Assembly: GCF_902459465.1 (NCBI RefSeq)
Contig: NC_047073.1
Span: forward strand, 11,657,036 to 11,721,035
DNA from: Asterias rubens
Lineage: Eukaryota; Echinodermata; Asteroidea; Forcipulatida; Asteriidae
DNA: 64,000 nt
Direction of reading: 5' to 3'
Below the pieces are notes generated by a model, which was given only the letters and a program-made list of their open reading frames with translations, had not been told where the DNA came from and did not search any database. Shown here piece after piece: positions 38,113 through 48,760 of this stretch; the first letter of the stretch is position 1, and each line of letters begins with the position of its first letter. A program made the position numbers and the translations under genes.

Positions 38113-39450
38113 CATCAAGTCGTCTGTTGTTGAATCTGTGCTCCTGTCCTCAAAATGATGCTCATCAAACCAGGTCCAGTTGTTGACATTCACAACTCCC
38201 AGTGTCCTCCCAACGCTGCTCATTCTAACAGTTCCAGATGTAGTCACCACTCCACAAGAGACTGCTCAACACTGGGGGTAAATTTAGTTAACACAAACAA
38301 ATTTATTAATGAATTTACACATCTTTACGATAAACTGCAAGAAGAGTAAACTTCTGTTGTTTTAGTAGGGATTTTAGTTTGCTGGGATTGTACAAAGAAA
38401 TTCTTTTTCAAAAGCAAGTTAACTGGTTCTCAAGTTGGCTGGTCCTTCATATTCGCTGTTGTAGAAATCCCAACGACAGTTGGTAACAACTGTCTCTGCT
38501 TTGTTAAACAGATTAAAAACCTAGTTTTTGTTGGCGCATGTTTCGTTTTTCCTTCGAAGTCATCAATAAACTAAGGTTTTGATTTGTTCACAATCCTCCA
38601 AATTTCAAAAATGAGTTGTTATCAAATGATACGGAAATCTCTCCATCAGTAACTTGTAATTGATACTACCAATACATTACCAAATCTTCTGCAGGACCAC
38701 TAATCCTGCTTGTAAGCATCACATCGGCTCAGTGAAGATGTCATCGCACACACACTTCATCATCCTCAAGAAGAAAACATGATCTGCAATTTGAAAGAAA
38801 AAATATCAAAAAGGTTAGCATGTTAGGGTCTTATCAATTAGGCAAAGTCAGCTCCACCCTCTTACATCACGTTTTTGTATTTTTTTTTGTATGCAATTAG
38901 TCGCAAGACACTTCAAGGTGTGGGGTTAAAAATCAACTATTTTCGAGGGGCCATTGCCACCTACTTTTTGGGCTGAAACAGGGTTACCCCCTTTATAGTT
39001 CATACAATAAGTAAGCTTGGGTATCAATCATCAAAAGACTGGCTGTTGAGCAGAAAGCACTACCCCCCACTTGAGATAACCTCAATACGTTACCAAACCA
39101 ATGTCAGCTACGGTGTCCCCAAGCAGCCGTCTCTGCAAAGCTTGAAACAACATTTAGTGACAACATGTCGCAATCTATTGAAAAAAGACAAACAAAAACA
39201 TCATTAATACCATGCTGAAGGAAGGTTATGACCTGTGGAGGAGACTTACCAGATACTTTACCCAATACTTCACCTGGGCACTTAACCTTTGCTGCAAGGA
39301 TCTGACCTCATTGACCCCACTGACCTGGAAAAAAAAGAAAAAGATGGTCAGGTATTAAAACAGTGCAGATTAAAAGTCAAAAGCTATGGAGGAATCGTTA
39401 GTTTTCTTTCACACTTAACCTCATGGACATCAAAGGGAGAGTCACTGTAA

Positions 39451-39575
39451 CAAAACGCTTGTTAAAAGGGGGCGGAAAAACGCTTGTTAATAGGCTGGGA
39501 AAAAACGCTTGTTAATAGGCTGGGGAAAACGCTTGTTAATGGGCTGGGAAAAAAATGCTTGTTATTAGACCCTTT
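39451..39575. repeat. Tandem repeat of about 30 bases
   Basis: Five units of AAACGCTTGTTAATAGGCTGGG with small changes (first AACGCTTGTTAAAAGGGGGC, last ATGCTTGTTATTAGACC). Confidence 0.85.
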
Positions 39576-41160
39576 GAAGAATGGAATTGTTATTCGGTCA
39601 CTACCCTGATACTTAACCTGTTATACTTAACCATTGCTGCAAACACCCGGCCTCACTTGCTTCCAGTCACTCATCAGGGACATCTAAGTACGGCATTTAC
39701 TGATGATGGCATAGTAGTTAGTTTTGCTTCAAGACACTTGAATCAAGACTAAGCACTACACTACCTTATACTTTACCTATTGCCTCAGGAACATGTTAGA
39801 AGATAGAGTTAGTCTTATATCTAGTCTAACTAACTATAAATCCCCTAGGCCTGGACTATCTTACCATTCATACTTACCAATGCAACACGCTTCACTGATG
39901 AACTGCCCTGTTCAACCCCTGTTGGCCATCTTGTGTCCTCTTCAGTCTTTTTCTGTCTTGTCTTGTAATCGTTTTCCCCATTTTTTCTCTCTCGCGCACA
40001 GCGCTCACAAATAAGCATTTTGAGGAAGCTCCTTATTAACGAGCCCTAAAATATTTGAATTTCGGGACTTGACCTTGCTTATTTTTTTTAACCTGTAGTC
40101 TGTTTGAGCATTGAGTTTATATATGATTTTCCCCCACTTATTGTCAATAAGTTTTCAAGGACTTTATCTGCATTTAGAATTGATGTAATGCTGATGTTAA
40201 TAGGTAAATATCAATTTAGCTAATGTCAAAATTATATATTTAATACTCCTAAATCAATCATTGATCATCAAATGGACGATTATAGGGGAAAGAGTAGTAT
40301 CTACTTAATTTGCTTTGATAACCTATAGGGTATCATTATTCTCTTGCTTTATTTCTTCAAATAAAGTTGCTAATATTTTTAAAAGTTTTGGTTTGATATT
40401 TTACTTTGTCTTTATTAACATTACACACTGTTTGAAGTATACAATTATGACAATTCAAAATAAACATGCCAACTGATGACTTGAAGTACCAACCCTGACA
40501 GAAATTTCCAGTAAGAACAGTCTCCCAATGAAAAAGCATCAATGGCTTCGACCAATATGCATCTCAAGAAATACCAAGACAGAGTGAAGTCATCTTGAAA
40601 CTACATGCAAGGACAACATCAACAAGACCGCCGAACATTGGTGGGGGAAGGGGCGATACAAAGGGGTTGGACTCTGCAAGAGAACGGGTTAGATCTCCTC
40701 TTACTCTTTGCAGTCTTCATCTTGTCTTGATCTTGATCTTGAATACCAACTTGCGTTATCCGACCTCCACTGACATTTTTGAGGGGATTGGGGGGGGGGG
40801 GGGGTGGAGCAAGAGGAGTGCACTGGTTGACTTGGGTTTACAGATAGAAACTACCGAAACCAAGCAGTGTCACCCTAATGCATCCAATATCGGGATTGTT
40901 TTCTATCTGATTTAACTTTTTTTTTTTTTTTCTTTTTTTTAAAGATACAAAATATTTTATTTTTTAAGACCAATAATAATTTCAAAAGGCCCGAGTTTTA
41001 TGTAAATTCCGTCCATCCCAATTTAGTTTTGTCATCATAAAACAATATATATGAGATATGAATTTTAATGGTTTCTCTGCATTTATTTTCTAGAATGGGT
41101 TTACTAAACAGTTGCTTGAGGGATTTAAAAAAGGGGACATGAAGTCCAGTATTTTTTATC
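39576..41160. other. No gene recognised
   Basis: Spacer or intron of the candidate minus-strand transcript. Poly-G run at 40790-40804 and a T/C-rich run at 40915-40942. Short open frames lack family features. Confidence 0.4.
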
Positions 41161-41617
41161 AAAGAGGTGAAGAGCACAAGGGAACTTCACAAAGTGGAAG
41201 TCGGATACACGGCAAAGTTTTCCTGACCTTGGTCCTTTGGCGAACTCCAATGTTACGTCCACTAACCACATATCCTTAGACATGCAACACCCATCTCTCA
41301 TGGGGGGCCATCAGCACAGTGATGTTCCCTCTACCCTGCAGCTCAAGAAAAGGCCCAAGCTCGTTCTCCGTCTCTTACCTGAAAATATTAATTCAAACTA
41401 ATTCATAAATTCACTTGAGATAACATGATAAAATCTTAAATTTCTCAAATTGACTGGGATAAGATTTAGTATACAGGACACTTGCATTTTACAACCCAAA
41501 AGAGAAAAAAAAGGGAGTTAGAGTAATGATGTCCACGGGAAAAACCCTCATTTTAAACAATTCTTTGTGTGATAAAAAGTAAACAAAAGAGACAAAATAG
41601 GGAGACCGGCAACTTAG

Positions 41618-41730
41618 GGCTAGATGGCTCATTTAATAGAGCGCGAGCACGTTTTCCCGGAGAGGTCTTTGGTTCAAATCCCGTTCTAGTCAAGTTTTCT
41701 TTGTTCAGCCCCAACAAAAAAAGAACATAC
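41618..41730 (+). mobile_element. SINE-2 copy (tRNA-derived)
   Basis: GGCTAGATGGCTCATTTAAT head, B box GGTTCAAATCCC, then TTCTAGTCAAGTTTTCTTTG. Acceptor-like GGCTAGA / TCTAGTC pairs, but the T stem is mismatched; not a functional tRNA. Confidence 0.6.
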
Positions 41731-41900
41731 AAACCCACCATTACAGTTCCATCTCTAAGAGTGTAATTTATCGCGCAATTTCGTTAAATAGTTTTGAAGG
41801 TAGTTTCCCAATCCTTACCTCAACAAGATGTCGTTGGAGCTTTGTGTTCGGCTTTGGAAGCGAAGTTTCACACTGCAGTGTACGGCGAGTCGTGCCATAG

Positions 41901-43168
41901 CTCTCTCTAGCTTTGTCTAGCTAGCGAGAAACAAAGACAGCACACGGTTCATAGTTCTTGACTTCATATTTTAGCCAAGTCCAAGACTCAGAATTAAGAA
42001 TATCACATGGTAGCAAAAGTGCTAAAGTTCTTGCCGAAATATTACTGAATGCACTCGCTTTGCCATGGTGAGAATTTTCGAGAAATTTAATAGTAAAAGT
42101 TCATCAGAAAAAAGGCGAGGTGCGAGTCCCACGTTGAAGCTGCAGGGCGTGGTGCTTTCCAGGCTGCGACTGTCAGGGTCTACTGAATGCCGTACTGCTT
42201 TCGTGCCGCAATCGCCATTATAGGTCAAACTCGTTACTTGCACAACAATGGGGGTCTTGCCACCTGGCATTACACAGTTAAACCCCAGTTCAAAGAATGC
42301 ACAAGAAGACAATGGCAGGCAGTAAGCCTTTTAATGGAGAAAATATCTCAGAAGAATGAAAGTGCTCGGCTATGCAAATTTTGTTCGCTGACGGGGTTTG
42401 GGTTAACCCCCGTTTTGAATAATCCATTATAAGAGATTTTCCTGACAAATTTAAATAAAAACCCATTCATTATAACAACCTTGGTTCATTCTTCGTCGTA
42501 AACGAATGTTCAGTTGAATCAGTATTTAACAGGCAAAGGGGATAATTCAATTCCACATGTTTAGTATTCACTGGCCAAAATAAGAGCTTTCAATTTCATT
42601 AGGCCGCAAAACTAATTTAATTTCATAAAAGCAACGCAAGCAGCATTTGCTGATCAACATAAAGTAATCGGTATTAGTAAAATTAGGTCTAAGCACAAAC
42701 TATTTCTGCTAAGCAGATATGAGCATATGATATTATATACGTGGTGTAATTAGAATGGTAACCATGTTCTGGTAAGCAAAACATTGTGCTTAACCACTGT
42801 TTCTGTTAAAGCAGCTCTATGAAATTGGGCCCAGTAGTAGAAATAAAAGAAAAACGAAATTTGTATATTTATGTATTTTTTGTTTATTTCTTGTTTATCC
42901 CGCGAAATCCATTCAGTAAGAACCACTCTGATCTCCCATGGATCCCAGCTAATAACAATCTACCGAAGAACTCCTTTAGACGAACATGAATGAGAAGAAA
43001 GAAGTCACGTGCGCACGTAAACGAAATTGAATGAAATAGCTATAGTAGCTAAAAATAAAACCCTAGTTTGAATGGATTAGGGTAAAGTGTCTAAATTTGA
43101 ATGTGTGATAACGAAAATGAATAATTTAAATGTTTAATGAAACTGCACGGGAAATCCATGTGGTTTTA
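41901..43168. other. No gene; HP-F-like fragment
   Basis: 42688-42832 ends AGCTCTATGAAATTGGGCCC, as in HP-F. Overlapping opposite-strand open frames at 42022-42432 have no recognised homology. Confidence 0.4.
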
Positions 43169-44027
43169 AAAATAATTTAATTTTACTTAGGGCTGGGGGA
43201 AAATAATCCACAAGTGTTAGAGATCTGATATTAAGTCTAGATCTGATATTAATGAAATACCGCATCTGCTGGGTGGAAAGATGACAACATTGATTGTACT
43301 TGTATTTAAATATGCAGTGCATAGACAGAAGCCGTCAGCTCAGATACGGCCTAACTATTTTAATATAAAAGTTGTGTCCTCGCTCGGGCAATGTGAACGT
43401 TGAAATCGGGGAGTCCACTAATGGTGGGTAGCGCCCCCTTGTGACAAGAACGAGTGACATTGTCGCGAGCGAACTCGTTAGCCTTCGGAGTTAATAAGGC
43501 AAGTATATGCGCTGCATTTTTAAGGTGAGAAAATACCTCTTTCTCAAAAACTACGTTACTTCAGAGGGAGCCGTTTCTCACAATGTTTTATACTATCAAC
43601 AGCTCTCAAATGCTCGTTACCAAACCAGTTTTTAAGTTAATATTTGTTTTGAGTAATTACCAAACGTGTACCTTTCCTTTAACAATAATTTAATTTTAAT
43701 TTAATAGGGCTGGGGGAAAAAGGATCCACAAGTGTTTGAGTCTAGATCTGATATTAATTAAAGACCGTATCTGCTGGGTCGAGACATGACAACATTGATA
43801 CTTGTACTTGTATTTAAATATGCAGTGCATAGACAGAAGCCGTCAGCTCGGATTGGGCCTTACTTTTTAATATAATAGTTTACCCTCGCTCGGGCAATGT
43901 GAACTTTGTAATCGGGGAGACCGCTAATGGTATGTAGCGCCCCCTTGTGACAAGAACGCGTGACATTGTCACGAGCGAACTCGTTAGCCTTCGGAGTACA
44001 TACGGCAAGTTTGCGCTGCTGTTTGCC
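43169..44027. repeat. Segmental tandem duplication of about 340 bases
   Basis: 43169-43518 and 43683-44027 are about 85-90 percent alike by eye (AGGGCTGGGGGAAAA, TATTTAAATATGCAGTGCAT, CCGTCAGCTC, TAGCGCCCCCTTGTGACAAG, CGAACTCGTTAGCCTTCGGA). An HP-A end fragment (43524-43681) lies between them. Confidence 0.88.
43524..43681 (-). mobile_element. HP-A fragment (right end)
   Basis: CTCAAAAACTACGTTACTTC, GGGAGCCGTTTCTCACAATG, TTTTGAGTAATTACCAAACG; ends CCTTTAA. The left half is missing. Confidence 0.75.
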
Positions 44028-44589
44028 TATATTAATTAGGCTACCTTGCTTTTATCCATTCATACTCGAAATTTCCAGATTTCATAGAGTCACCAACATA
44101 GAGCATCAGGTCCTACTTGTGCCAAGTTTGATTATTTCACCTCTTTGGTGAGATAGGCACCATACCAACACATTAACTTCCCGTCCGATCTCGTTTTATT
44201 TGCATATCACTGAGAAAACTTATAAGGACACAATTCTTCAATATTACACTGTACACTAATGATTGAGTCTTACTGATGATATCAAACAAAGAAGAACAAA
44301 CAATATCCTGCCTGATCCACCTATATGGGTCAAGCTGACTCGGAAACTGGTCAAAAATAAATTTCTCTACTATTATTCTCTGGAAGTTTGACCCGGCCTT
44401 TCTGGGTCATTTTCGGGACAAATTTCGGCTTATGCTGAACCTGGGCCAGACGCACCGCTTGGACCAAGATCCGAGTCAATTCTCACCCGTGTGTATTTTG
44501 GCTTACAATGAAGAAAGTAAAACAAGGAAAAAAGAAAAGAAAAACACTGGCGGTCAAGTCAATTAACAGGTAGGAACTGCCTCTAGCCG

Positions 44590-45040
44590 CTGGGCGGTCT
44601 AGGTGGTGTGGTTGCTATATTATGACACATGCAGGGGGGGGGGGGGGGGGGTTGAATACCGATTACCACCCGAGTAGTATGCCTGTGATATTTTTTCATA
44701 GAACTCACAGATTATACAGTGCTTACACATATCGGTTTATTTGGGTAAAAACCAAAATGAATACTTTCATCCCCGATGCAAATTTAAAATCTATTACGTG
44801 TATATCGTTTGCAGTACCCGCTGCCAAAACATAGGCTTCGAACTACCATTAGCCGCCGGGCAGTCTCGGTAGTCTAGTTGGTAAGACACTGCTCTATAGA
44901 GTTGCATGGGTCGTGGGTTCGAATCCCACCCGAGTAATATGCCTGTGATATTTTTTTCCACAGAACTCGGGTAAGTACTGAGTATATACAGTGCTAACAC
45001 ACATCGGTGTATATGGGTAAACACACAATTAATAGTATTT
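44590..45040 (+). mobile_element. Two SINE-1 copies in tandem
   Basis: Copy 1 is 44590-44760 and copy 2 44866-45030. Copy 2 has CTCGGTAGTCTAGTTGGTAA, T arm GTGGGTTCGAATCCCAC and CCGAG, so acceptor and T stems still pair; the anticodon arm does not. Both share the tail GTATGCCTGTGATATTTTTT / ATATGCCTGTGATATTTTTT and CAGTGCTNACACANATCGG. Copy 1 has an 18-G run (44634-44651) in its tRNA part. Confidence 0.75.
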
Positions 45041-45182
45041 GTTTTATAACAAATAATTATGACGTCCATTTAATTTAGGATTCTCGTTAACGTCAACATC
45101 CACGACTTTCAAATTGAGTCGCACACAATAATTACTTCAAGAACAGTGGAGAAAGAAATTTATTTAGCCAAACTACTCGGTA

Positions 45183-45530
45183 CACATTGCTTGCGGATTG
45201 AGCGCTTTTGGCGATAAAAAGGCGTTTGTTTTATTGCAATGATTATTGGCTGGAAACATTTCTTATAAGTAGAATATAATAATCTGCAAAAATCTTGAAA
45301 GTTTTTGGTTTTCCCTTTTACTTCGTAAACTAACACGGTCCGTCATTTTGTAGAACCAAACTGACTCCACAAAATGACGGACCATAATACTTCATACACA
45401 GTAAAAAGAAACCCACTTAATTTCGTTTGTGTGAATCATTATTATTCTCCTTTTATATAAACATGCTTTTGACAGTCCAAAGCGCCTAAATCCGGGCGCT
45501 TTATTGAGCAACATGTCCCTTTCAAATCGC
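45183..45530. mobile_element. HP-D element, diverged
   Basis: Central stem GGTCCGTCATTTTGTAGAAC / CACAAAATGACGGACC, flanked by GGTTTTCCCTTTTACTTCGT and AGTAAAAAGAAACC. Outer arms ACACATTGCTTGC and GAGCAACATGTCC match HP-D weakly. Confidence 0.6.
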
Positions 45531-46851
45531 TAATTTAAGAAAGTGAGTCACTCAAGCTTTTCAACAAAAACACCAAAGATTAATTGTTACCACAACCCCA
45601 AATAATTATTATTAAAGTAGCTTACTAAAGATCCGGGTTTTCCTAAGAAAATAAAAACAAAATGTTGAATCTCCCCAACACACGTGACCCAAATCAAACA
45701 AAACCAGAGGTACCATTCAGCTCGAATTCATCCACAGCCACTCAGATTAAATTAGCGAAGATTTTATCAGAAGACTTTATTGTTTTTCTTGCCCAGAAAA
45801 TCTAAGATCCCCCCAGTGACTTGGTGGATTTGCGTGCACCGTCCACACAAATCCATCTTTTTGATGATGTTATATCCCCCATTCCTCCCCAACTTCCCCT
45901 TTAAAAGAGACGATAATCCCGCTGTAGGCAGCCCTTAAACCTCGGCGTTATTCTAAGCTAGAAGACGGACCCAGTTGGATTAAAACAAATTAATTAATTC
46001 GCGGGGATTAGTTATACACAGCCTGTTCCAACCGGTAACGGGGGGAGTATGCACCGCTAGTGTTATATGGGTTATCACTTACGCACCGTCCCTTACCCCG
46101 AGGTTACCGATGGGGACTAAATCGACTTTTCCCGGGGCATAAACCGTCTATCTCATCCCAAATGCCAGCGGTTTCAATTACGATATTCGTTTAAGACTAA
46201 CGCGCGAGCTCTCCTTGTTTCTCGGGCCTTGGTGTATATTTTTCCCTTTTCAGTTCGATAAACCCACATCTCGGTTTTCTGCTGCCACACGGTGCAGCTT
46301 ATTATTAGAGATCGCAGCTTTTGACAAGCAGTGATGACGTCAGGTCTGAACTCCTGACTCCCCCCGTGCATGCTTGGCTCGCAGTCAGTGTTTATCGTCG
46401 GAAGTGTCGGTTCTTCCATTTGGGGCAATATTATCTCTTAACTAGGTTGTTGTTTTTTCTGTATATATCGGTCATAGCCCAAAGACAAGCGATTTGGTCT
46501 CCACCTGATCGATCGACGAGACTGTTTTCTCTCCGTTTGTGCGTTCTCAAGAAACATACCTTATTTTTTTTTCTTTCGATTGGAGTTATTCTACTCCGTT
46601 TATTCTACAAACGACAACATACATCACTTAATCCACATTAATAAAGAAGCATACTAAATACTGCTATTAAATAGCAAAAACGAACATTAAATAAATATTC
46701 TAGTATATACACCGAAACAAATATATAAAAAACACTTTAGCGTGACATTTTCACGAAATAAGGAAAACAAGGGAATTAATTAAATTAAAAACAAAACAAA
46801 ACAATCTCAAAAGGAAATCCCCAAAATGATAGCCATTAGGTAAAGCGAAAA
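45531..46851. other. No gene recognised
   Basis: Mixed composition with GC-richer patches (45800-46400). Overlapping open frames on opposite strands (46174-46641) have no recognisable domain. Could contain regulatory DNA; nothing specific is seen. Confidence 0.4.
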
Positions 46852-47410
46852 TTAAAACTTAAAGATAAGTCTGTCATCTTGAAAAAAACACAGAAATTTG
46901 TAAAGTTGATTAAATCTAGATGTTTTTAGTCGGTCACTTTCCATTACCAAGAAGTTTTTCAGCGCTTGTTTAAAACTTTGAACAATATTAGCTTTGGTGT
47001 ACGTTTTGTCTTCATTAAAAACAAGATCGCATCTACATCTCCAAATTACCCTAATCATCATTCCAACAATAATCATCGACACAAACGACAGATTGGTGCT
47101 ACAAATTATAGAACAATCAGTTAAACAAAAGAAACTACAACCAACTTGTTTTCTAATTAAATGTTCAACGTATAACCAGGGTTCAATCGCTGTTTTGCAG
47201 TATAAAAACAAGTGCTCAATACCTTATTTATGTTGACGTATAGTCTTGTATTTATACACACACAACAGTTAGACGAGCAAAAATTCCTTCGCCTGATTAC
47301 AATCATGCAGCCGATTAGCAGTGAATATCGCTTCACAAAACTTATTTAATTGGGTCAAGTTTCTCAATGAAAAGAAAAATCATTATTATTTTCCTCAGCC
47401 TCTGCATGAT
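46852..47410 (-). pseudogene. LINE C-terminal fragment
   Basis: The frame at 47211-46852 encodes HLFLYCK-like zf-RVT remains (FLYCKTAIEPWLYVEHLI), then WRCRCDLVFNEDKTYTKANI, a pattern seen after reverse transcriptase in non-LTR retrotransposons. Upstream, 47410-47220 continues the homology (LHDCNQAKEFLL) but with stop codons. The polymerase is absent. Clade unassigned. Confidence 0.6.
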
Positions 47411-47562
47411 GGACACACGTTCCGAAGACATACAAGATGGCTGTACTACGAAAGTTTATCATAAAAGATGGAATAACGGGGGTGGGGCTTTCGTGTCGTA
47501 TGAAGAACTCTAAATTAGCGTACTCAAATTAGAAACACATAACAGCGTACGGGAGGGAAATG

Positions 47563-47922
47563 TTTAAAGGCACTGGACAGTGACACTATTGGTTATTACT
47601 CAAAACAATGGTTAGCATTGAAACTTACTTGGTAATAGAGCTCTTGATAGTTTTATTTAACACATTGTGAGAATCGACTCCCTCGGGAGTTTTTTTTTCA
47701 GAAAGAGGGAATTTCTACCTCAATTAGTGAATCACTCAGCCCTGAAGTACGCAGCTGAAAGCACACACTGTGTAAGGGTGTCTTTTTCTTTCATATGCAA
47801 ATTCGTTGACCCATTGAGTATAAACAATCACAGATTTAGTATTTTATGCATAAGCACGGATACACCAAGTGAGAATACTGCATGGTCTTTGACAAATTAC
47901 CAAAGGTGTCCTGTGCTTTTAA
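47563..47922 (+). mobile_element. HP-A element, diverged subtype
   Basis: TTAA at 47563-47566 and 47919-47922. The central hairpin is replaced by CTGAAGTACGCAGCTGAAAG. The left terminus has a small GACAGT duplication. Confidence 0.7.
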
Positions 47923-48077
47923 CTCACTTAAGATGTCGGGAGGCGGGAGGGGGGGGGGTGGGTGCATGAGGGTTAAATACATCTTGGTTGGAAAGAGCAA
48001 GGTGCTCGAGTCTAAGTGTGAGTAAAACTTTGGCAGCGAATGATCCCATGAGTATGATTGTGTACTCGAGATGTGTA

Positions 48078-48106
48078 TACTAGGCTACTAGGTTACTAGG
48101 CTAGGT

Positions 48107-48138
<32 letters not shown>

Positions 48139-48285
48139 GGGGGGTAGACTTTTTGCAAGGAGTGCATGACATACTAAGTTACTAGGCCGCTAGGTTACTA
48201 GGCTAGCTGATTGGTTTGGGGGGGGGGGGGGGGGTAGGGCGGATAGACTTTTTGCAAGGAGTGCATGACATACTAAATTATTTGC
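48078..48285. repeat. Tandem duplication with homopolymer tracts
   Basis: TACTAGG...GGTTACTAGGCTAG is followed by a homopolymer and then GTAGACTTTTTGCAAGGAGTGCATGACATACTAA-type sequence, twice. Unit 1 has 30 T then 7 G (48108-48144); unit 2 has 17 G (48218-48234). Confidence 0.85.
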
Positions 48286-48339
48286 TTTTTATTTTTAATT
48301 ATAGATTGATTTGAATAAAGGTTATTGTTTTGTTTGCCG

Positions 48340-48760
48340 TAAGATTCAAACTTGTACTCCTACTCATACCAAAGTACCCCTCTTGTATTTTGACATGAGT
48401 ACTAGTATGACAAAGTATTTCCCCGCACTTGTAGCAGAACACTCCATTCGTACTTGTACTAATGAACAAGTACTCGTGCTCATACTCGAACTCACGGAAA
48501 CTCATGCCTTTACTCAAGGCAAAGTACCTTGTCGTGAATACAAAGTATGACAAAGTAGACCTTTTCTCCCCGTAATCTTGGCAGTGTCCGCTCCTAGTAC
48601 TCGTACTCATGAACATCATGCTCATACTCGAACTCATGGAAACTCATGTCTAGTACTCGTAGGCCTACTACTCACGAGGGACGTACTGTGTCATGAGTAC
48701 AAAGTGTGGCAAAGTAACTCCCTCGTACTCATCAAAAGGTACTCAACTGCAGCTACCCAT
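48340..48760. repeat. Degenerate array of GTACTC / ACTCATG motifs
   Basis: GTACTCNTACTCAT, GAACTCANGGAAACTCATG and CAAAGTANGACAAAGTA recur at irregular spacing. At least a dozen ACTC-containing units. Open frames here are repeat by-products. Confidence 0.75.

Larger units (their letters stand above)
35900..38580. repeat. Tandemly duplicated units of about 500 bases
   Basis: Block type 1 (TGATGCTCAT...CACAAGAGAC...CAACTGAGGG) is at 36454-36560, 37323-37440 and 38126-38290. Block type 2 (GGCTGGTCGTTCAT, TTGGTAACA, TTTTTCCTTC) is at 37060-37225, 37545-37735 and 38408-38580, with a remnant at 35940-35985. Units differ mainly by HP-A and HP-F insertions. Confidence 0.8.
34150..41900 (-). ncRNA. 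Candidate spliced noncoding transcript
   Basis: A chain of good splice sites, all on the minus strand. Donors: 41819 (GTTGAG|GTAAGG), 39250 (ATCTG|GTAAGT), 37323 (GCATG|GTAAGT), 36454 (CAAG|GTAAGT). Acceptors: 39324 (TTTTTTTTCCAG|GT), 38783 (CAAATTGCAG|AT), 35791 (TTTTCTACCACAG|AT). The last exon could run to an AATAAA (plus-strand TTTATT) near 34169. Reading frames close quickly in most blocks. The 75-base exon 39324-39250 is open in one frame, so a small protein is not excluded. Exon chain, strand and ends are inference without transcript data. Confidence 0.3.

Noticed and set aside
41819..41890. Possible mitochondrial presequence (MARLAVHCSVKLRFQSR) on the minus strand
   Set aside because: Open for 27 codons to a donor, but every candidate next exon meets a stop at once. 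Kept only as part of the noncoding transcript hypothesis.
44866..44940. Possible functional tRNA gene (CTCGGTAG...CCGAG with good T arm)
   Set aside because: The anticodon stem does not pair and the sequence runs into a SINE tail shared with other copies. No intact tRNA was found in the window.
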